NCBI GenBank assembly: GCA_946886375.1
Contig: CAMPIL010000134.1
Location: 1-9,092, forward strand
Origin: an uncultured Phycisphaerales bacterium
Lineage (GTDB): Bacteria > Planctomycetota > Phycisphaerae > Phycisphaerales > SM1A02
DNA length: 9,092 nt
Direction: 5' to 3'
A program made the translations under genes and the position numbers. The notes beneath the pieces were generated by a model, which saw only the letters and a program-made list of their open reading frames with translations, was not told where the DNA came from and made no database searches. Numbering within the stretch: position 1 is the first letter of the stretch; the number at the start of each line of letters is the position of its first letter. Positions 7,016 to 9,092 of this stretch are shown here, piece after piece.

Positions 7016-8197
7016 TCATTCTGCGAACGCCTGCCGCACCGAGTCGGCGATCAGCCGCCCCATCTCGCGCGTGCCGACGATGCGCGAATCCGGACCGGCG
7101 ATATCGGGGGTGCGCGCGCCGGTCGCCAGCGCGATCTCGATGCCGCGCTGGATCGCGGCGGCGGCCTCGTGCTCGCCAAAGGCTTCGCTCAGCATCATCG
7201 CCGCCGATTGAATCTGCCCGATCGGATTTGCTCGGTCCTTGCCTGCCAAATCATGCGCTGAGCCGTGACCGGTCTGGAATACCGCGCGATGCGCGGGTCC
7301 GAAATTGCCCGAGTACGACATGCCGCGCGACCCCAGCAGCAGCGCGGCGGTGTCCGAGAGAATGTCGCCGAATAGATTGGGCGCAACCACCACGTCGAAC
7401 TGGCGGGCAGACGCGGCGATCTGATACACGGCGTTGTCGATTTCCAGCACGCTGGTTTCAATCGCGTGATGCGGCGCGATCTCGCACAGCACATCGCTCC
7501 AGAGTGCGCTGACCTCCGGCACGCCGTTGGGCTTCAGCACCATGCACAACCGCCGGCGACGTCTGGCAGCCAGGCGCGCCGCGACATCGACGATTCTGCG
7601 CACTTCAGTGCGGCTGTACGAGAACTCGTGATGGGCGATCTCGCCGCGCGTCGAATCGCTGCGCCGATCGCCGGTGCCGAAGTAGATTCCGCCTGCGTTT
7701 TCCCGCACCACGATGATGTCCACGCCATCGCGCGCTTCGGCCCTGATCGGCCCGGCGTTGCGCAGCGCAGCCAGTGGGTGAATCGGGGTGAACTTGCAAT
7801 ACAGGTCGAACTGCTTGCGCAGGTTGTACACGAACCGATTGCCCCCCGGGCCGCACAGCACGGCTCCGCCGTCTTCAAAGATTGTTTCGCAAAAGCGAAT
7901 GACCTCTGGAGTCAGGCTGTGGCCGTGCTTGATCTCCGCCTCCACGCCGATCGGACCCGCGTAGCGCAAATCCAGTTTCAGCCCGGCTTCATCCTGTGCG
8001 GCCGCGAGCACATCAAGCGCGGCGGCGATGACCTCTGGCCCCACACCCTCGCCTGCAAGTATCCCGATCACCGTGGGCTTGCTCGCGCCGTTTCGGCGGG
8101 CCGGCGAATGCCAGTCAGGCAGCGTCGCGATCAGACTGCTGCGCGCCACAGCGCCAATGTGGACTTCGGTTGGAGGGCGATTGATGATCGTCGTCAT
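7016..8197 (-). CDS. Isopropylmalate/isocitrate dehydrogenase-family enzyme, atypical substrate site
   Basis: A 393-residue member of the metal- and NAD-dependent beta-decarboxylating dehydrogenase family (LeuB, isocitrate, homoisocitrate and tartrate dehydrogenases), which oxidise 2-hydroxy acids and usually release CO2. Catalytic residues map well onto Thermus LeuB: Y172 (of 'GGIYFG'), K222 and the metal ligands D254, D278 and D282 ('NLFGDILSDTAA'). 'HGSAHDLAGKDRANP' (311-325) carries D316, expected for NAD rather than NADP. Of the three substrate arginines, R127 ('NLRK') and R165 ('VREN') remain, but the one in the usual 'NLRP' is Thr (T137 in 'KFTP'). The loop 'VRENAGGIYFG' mixes LeuB-like 'GGIYFG' with the 'VREN' of other family members. 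A 40-residue N-terminal extension precedes the core, which starts at 'KPTVIGILAGEG'. The start chosen is ATG 8197; an in-frame TTG at 8263, abutting the previous stop, would add 22 residues. Linked to secondary-type genes, not to leuCD, so probably a pathway-specific enzyme with another substrate. Confidence 0.88.
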   Translation of the reverse strand: MTTIINRPPTEVHIGAVARSSLIATLPDWHSPARRNGASKPTVIGILAGEGVGPEVIAAALDVLAAAQDEAGLKLDLRYAGPIGVEAEIKHGHSLTPEVIRFCETIFEDGGAVLCGPGGNRFVYNLRKQFDLYCKFTPIHPLAALRNAGPIRAEARDGVDIIVVRENAGGIYFGTGDRRSDSTRGEIAHHEFSYSRTEVRRIVDVAARLAARRRRRLCMVLKPNGVPEVSALWSDVLCEIAPHHAIETSVLEIDNAVYQIAASARQFDVVVAPNLFGDILSDTAALLLGSRGMSYSGNFGPAHRAVFQTGHGSAHDLAGKDRANPIGQIQSAAMMLSEAFGEHEAAAAIQRGIEIALATGARTPDIAGPDSRIVGTREMGRLIADSVRQAFAE

Positions 8198-8263
8198 TGG
8201 TGCAATGTGGCAAACGCGGTGAGGTCGATGGAAAGCAGGCTGAGGATTCGGAGCATGATTCAA

Positions 8264-9092
8264 TCAAACCAATGCGTGCCGATCCAGCACGAGTTGGCGC
8301 AGCCGGGAAGCATTCGCGCCGACGGGGTATCGGGCGCGGCGCGTGCGCGATGAATCGTCCACCACTGGCTGCGGGCTTTCCTTCCGCAGCAGGTCGCCGA
8401 AATCCGTTCGGCAGACCGAAACGTACGCGTACATCATGAGATAGCGCGGCACGATTGCGTCGCGGCTGCCATAGTGGAAGCACGCGCTGGAATCCACAAA
8501 CAGCACCGAGCCGGCGGGACAGGCGAATTCAAACAGATCCTTGCGGTCGACGTGCTTGTACATTTCTTCATCGGTGATCCGGTACGGCCGGCCGCGCTTG
8601 CCGTATTCCAAGGCGACCGAGGCCCGGGCCGACACGCTGGCGGGAAGGATTGAGAACGGCCCGCTCTGCAGCGTCACGTCGCGCAGCGCGACGATCACAT
8701 ACACCATGGGAAGGTCATGGTAATCGCGGTGAAACAACTGGCTTTCGCGGTACAGGCCGTTGGTCGGCTCGGACAGTTTTGCGTCCGATTCCGCCAGCCG
8801 CACGCCCAGGGGCTTGGAGACCGAGAGCGTGGGAATCATCTTCATGTAATCGATGACGGTCCGCAGCACGTCGGTTGATGTCGCAAAATTCAGGATGGAT
8901 GGGAATCGCGCGATGTGCTCATCGGTGAGAATCTGCTGAAAGAACGACCGCTCTCCCCCGCCGCGATGTACGCCGCCGCGCTCCTTGATGATCTGCTGCG
9001 ATTCTTCGATCAGTTGATCGATGTGCGGCAGCAGGCGCGACGCGTACGTGATGACGTCCGTCGGGACACGGAAACCCGCCGTCAGCTCCTCC
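8264..9092 (-). CDS. PhyH-family Fe(II)/2-oxoglutarate dioxygenase (5' end missing)
   Basis: The frame is open to the right edge, leaving 275 C-terminal residues; an internal GTG at 8869 is not the start, because the homologous-looking sequence continues upstream of it. The iron-binding facial triad is visible: H121-x-D123 in 'LFHRDYHD' (119-126 of the visible part) and distal H206 in 'SSACFHYGSRD' (201-211), followed ten residues later by R216, the expected 2-oxoglutarate carboxylate-binding arginine. 'LQSGPFSILPASV' (141-153) is the usual PhyH strand after the first ligands. Phytanoyl-CoA dioxygenase-type enzymes hydroxylate varied small molecules using 2-oxoglutarate and O2, including ectoine and many natural-product intermediates. 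Residues near the C-terminus are arginine-rich. It ends 66 bases before the preferred start of the dehydrogenase gene, same strand, so is probably the upstream member of the operon. Family call is firm, substrate unknown. Confidence 0.9.
   Translation of the reverse strand, partial: EELTAGFRVPTDVITYASRLLPHIDQLIEESQQIIKERGGVHRGGGERSFFQQILTDEHIARFPSILNFATSTDVLRTVIDYMKMIPTLSVSKPLGVRLAESDAKLSEPTNGLYRESQLFHRDYHDLPMVYVIVALRDVTLQSGPFSILPASVSARASVALEYGKRGRPYRITDEEMYKHVDRKDLFEFACPAGSVLFVDSSACFHYGSRDAIVPRYLMMYAYVSVCRTDFGDLLRKESPQPVVDDSSRTRRARYPVGANASRLRQLVLDRHALV

Noticed and set aside
4239..8197. Simple aromatic degradation operon (Rieske oxygenase plus dehydrogenases)
   Set aside because: There is no ring-cleavage dioxygenase, cis-diol dehydrogenase, reductase or aromatic regulator, and the operon is fused to glycosyl- and nucleotidyltransferase genes. 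It remains a possible alternative, not the preferred reading.
7466..8353. 295-codon plus-strand ORF
   Set aside because: Antisense to the LeuB-like dehydrogenase and to the end of the PhyH gene; no motifs, and it crosses a gene boundary.

Overview
The window is a GC-rich bacterial segment in which every convincing gene lies on the minus strand, so it reads from position 9092 down to 1. I see no rRNA, tRNA, CRISPR array, transposase or integrase. Planctomycetota (possibly a Phycisphaerae-like metagenomic genome) is my best guess. It rests on the compact GC-rich coding, the near absence of good Shine-Dalgarno sites, and an ABC exporter with a long soluble N-terminus and zinc ribbon; it is an impression, not a demonstrated assignment.

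Layout in reading order: (1) a PhyH-type Fe(II)/2-oxoglutarate dioxygenase, cut by the right edge (9092-8264); (2) an isopropylmalate/isocitrate dehydrogenase-family enzyme with one altered substrate-binding arginine (8197-7016); (3) an NAD(P)-dependent aldehyde dehydrogenase (7012-5513); (4) a Rieske non-heme iron oxygenase alpha subunit of the phthalate-dioxygenase type (5516-4239); (5) a GT-B glycosyltransferase of the MurG-like COG4671 type (4242-3064); (6) a PF14907-type nucleotidyltransferase (3067-1925); (7) after a gap of about 455 bases, the N-terminal two thirds of a type I ABC exporter running off the left edge (1469-1).

Genes 3 to 6 are joined by three consecutive 4-base start/stop overlaps (ATGA, GTGA, ATGA), and genes 2 and 3 are 3 bases apart, so 2-6, and probably 1, form one operon. 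The set combines two unrelated iron oxygenases, two NAD-linked dehydrogenases, a glycosyltransferase and a nucleotidyltransferase, with an exporter just downstream. The simplest reading is a biosynthetic cluster that oxidises, glycosylates and perhaps nucleotidylates a small molecule or lipid, then exports it. A catabolic role for the four redox enzymes is the main alternative, but it leaves the transferases unexplained. The product cannot be deduced here: no scaffold-building enzyme is visible, and the cluster continues past both edges.
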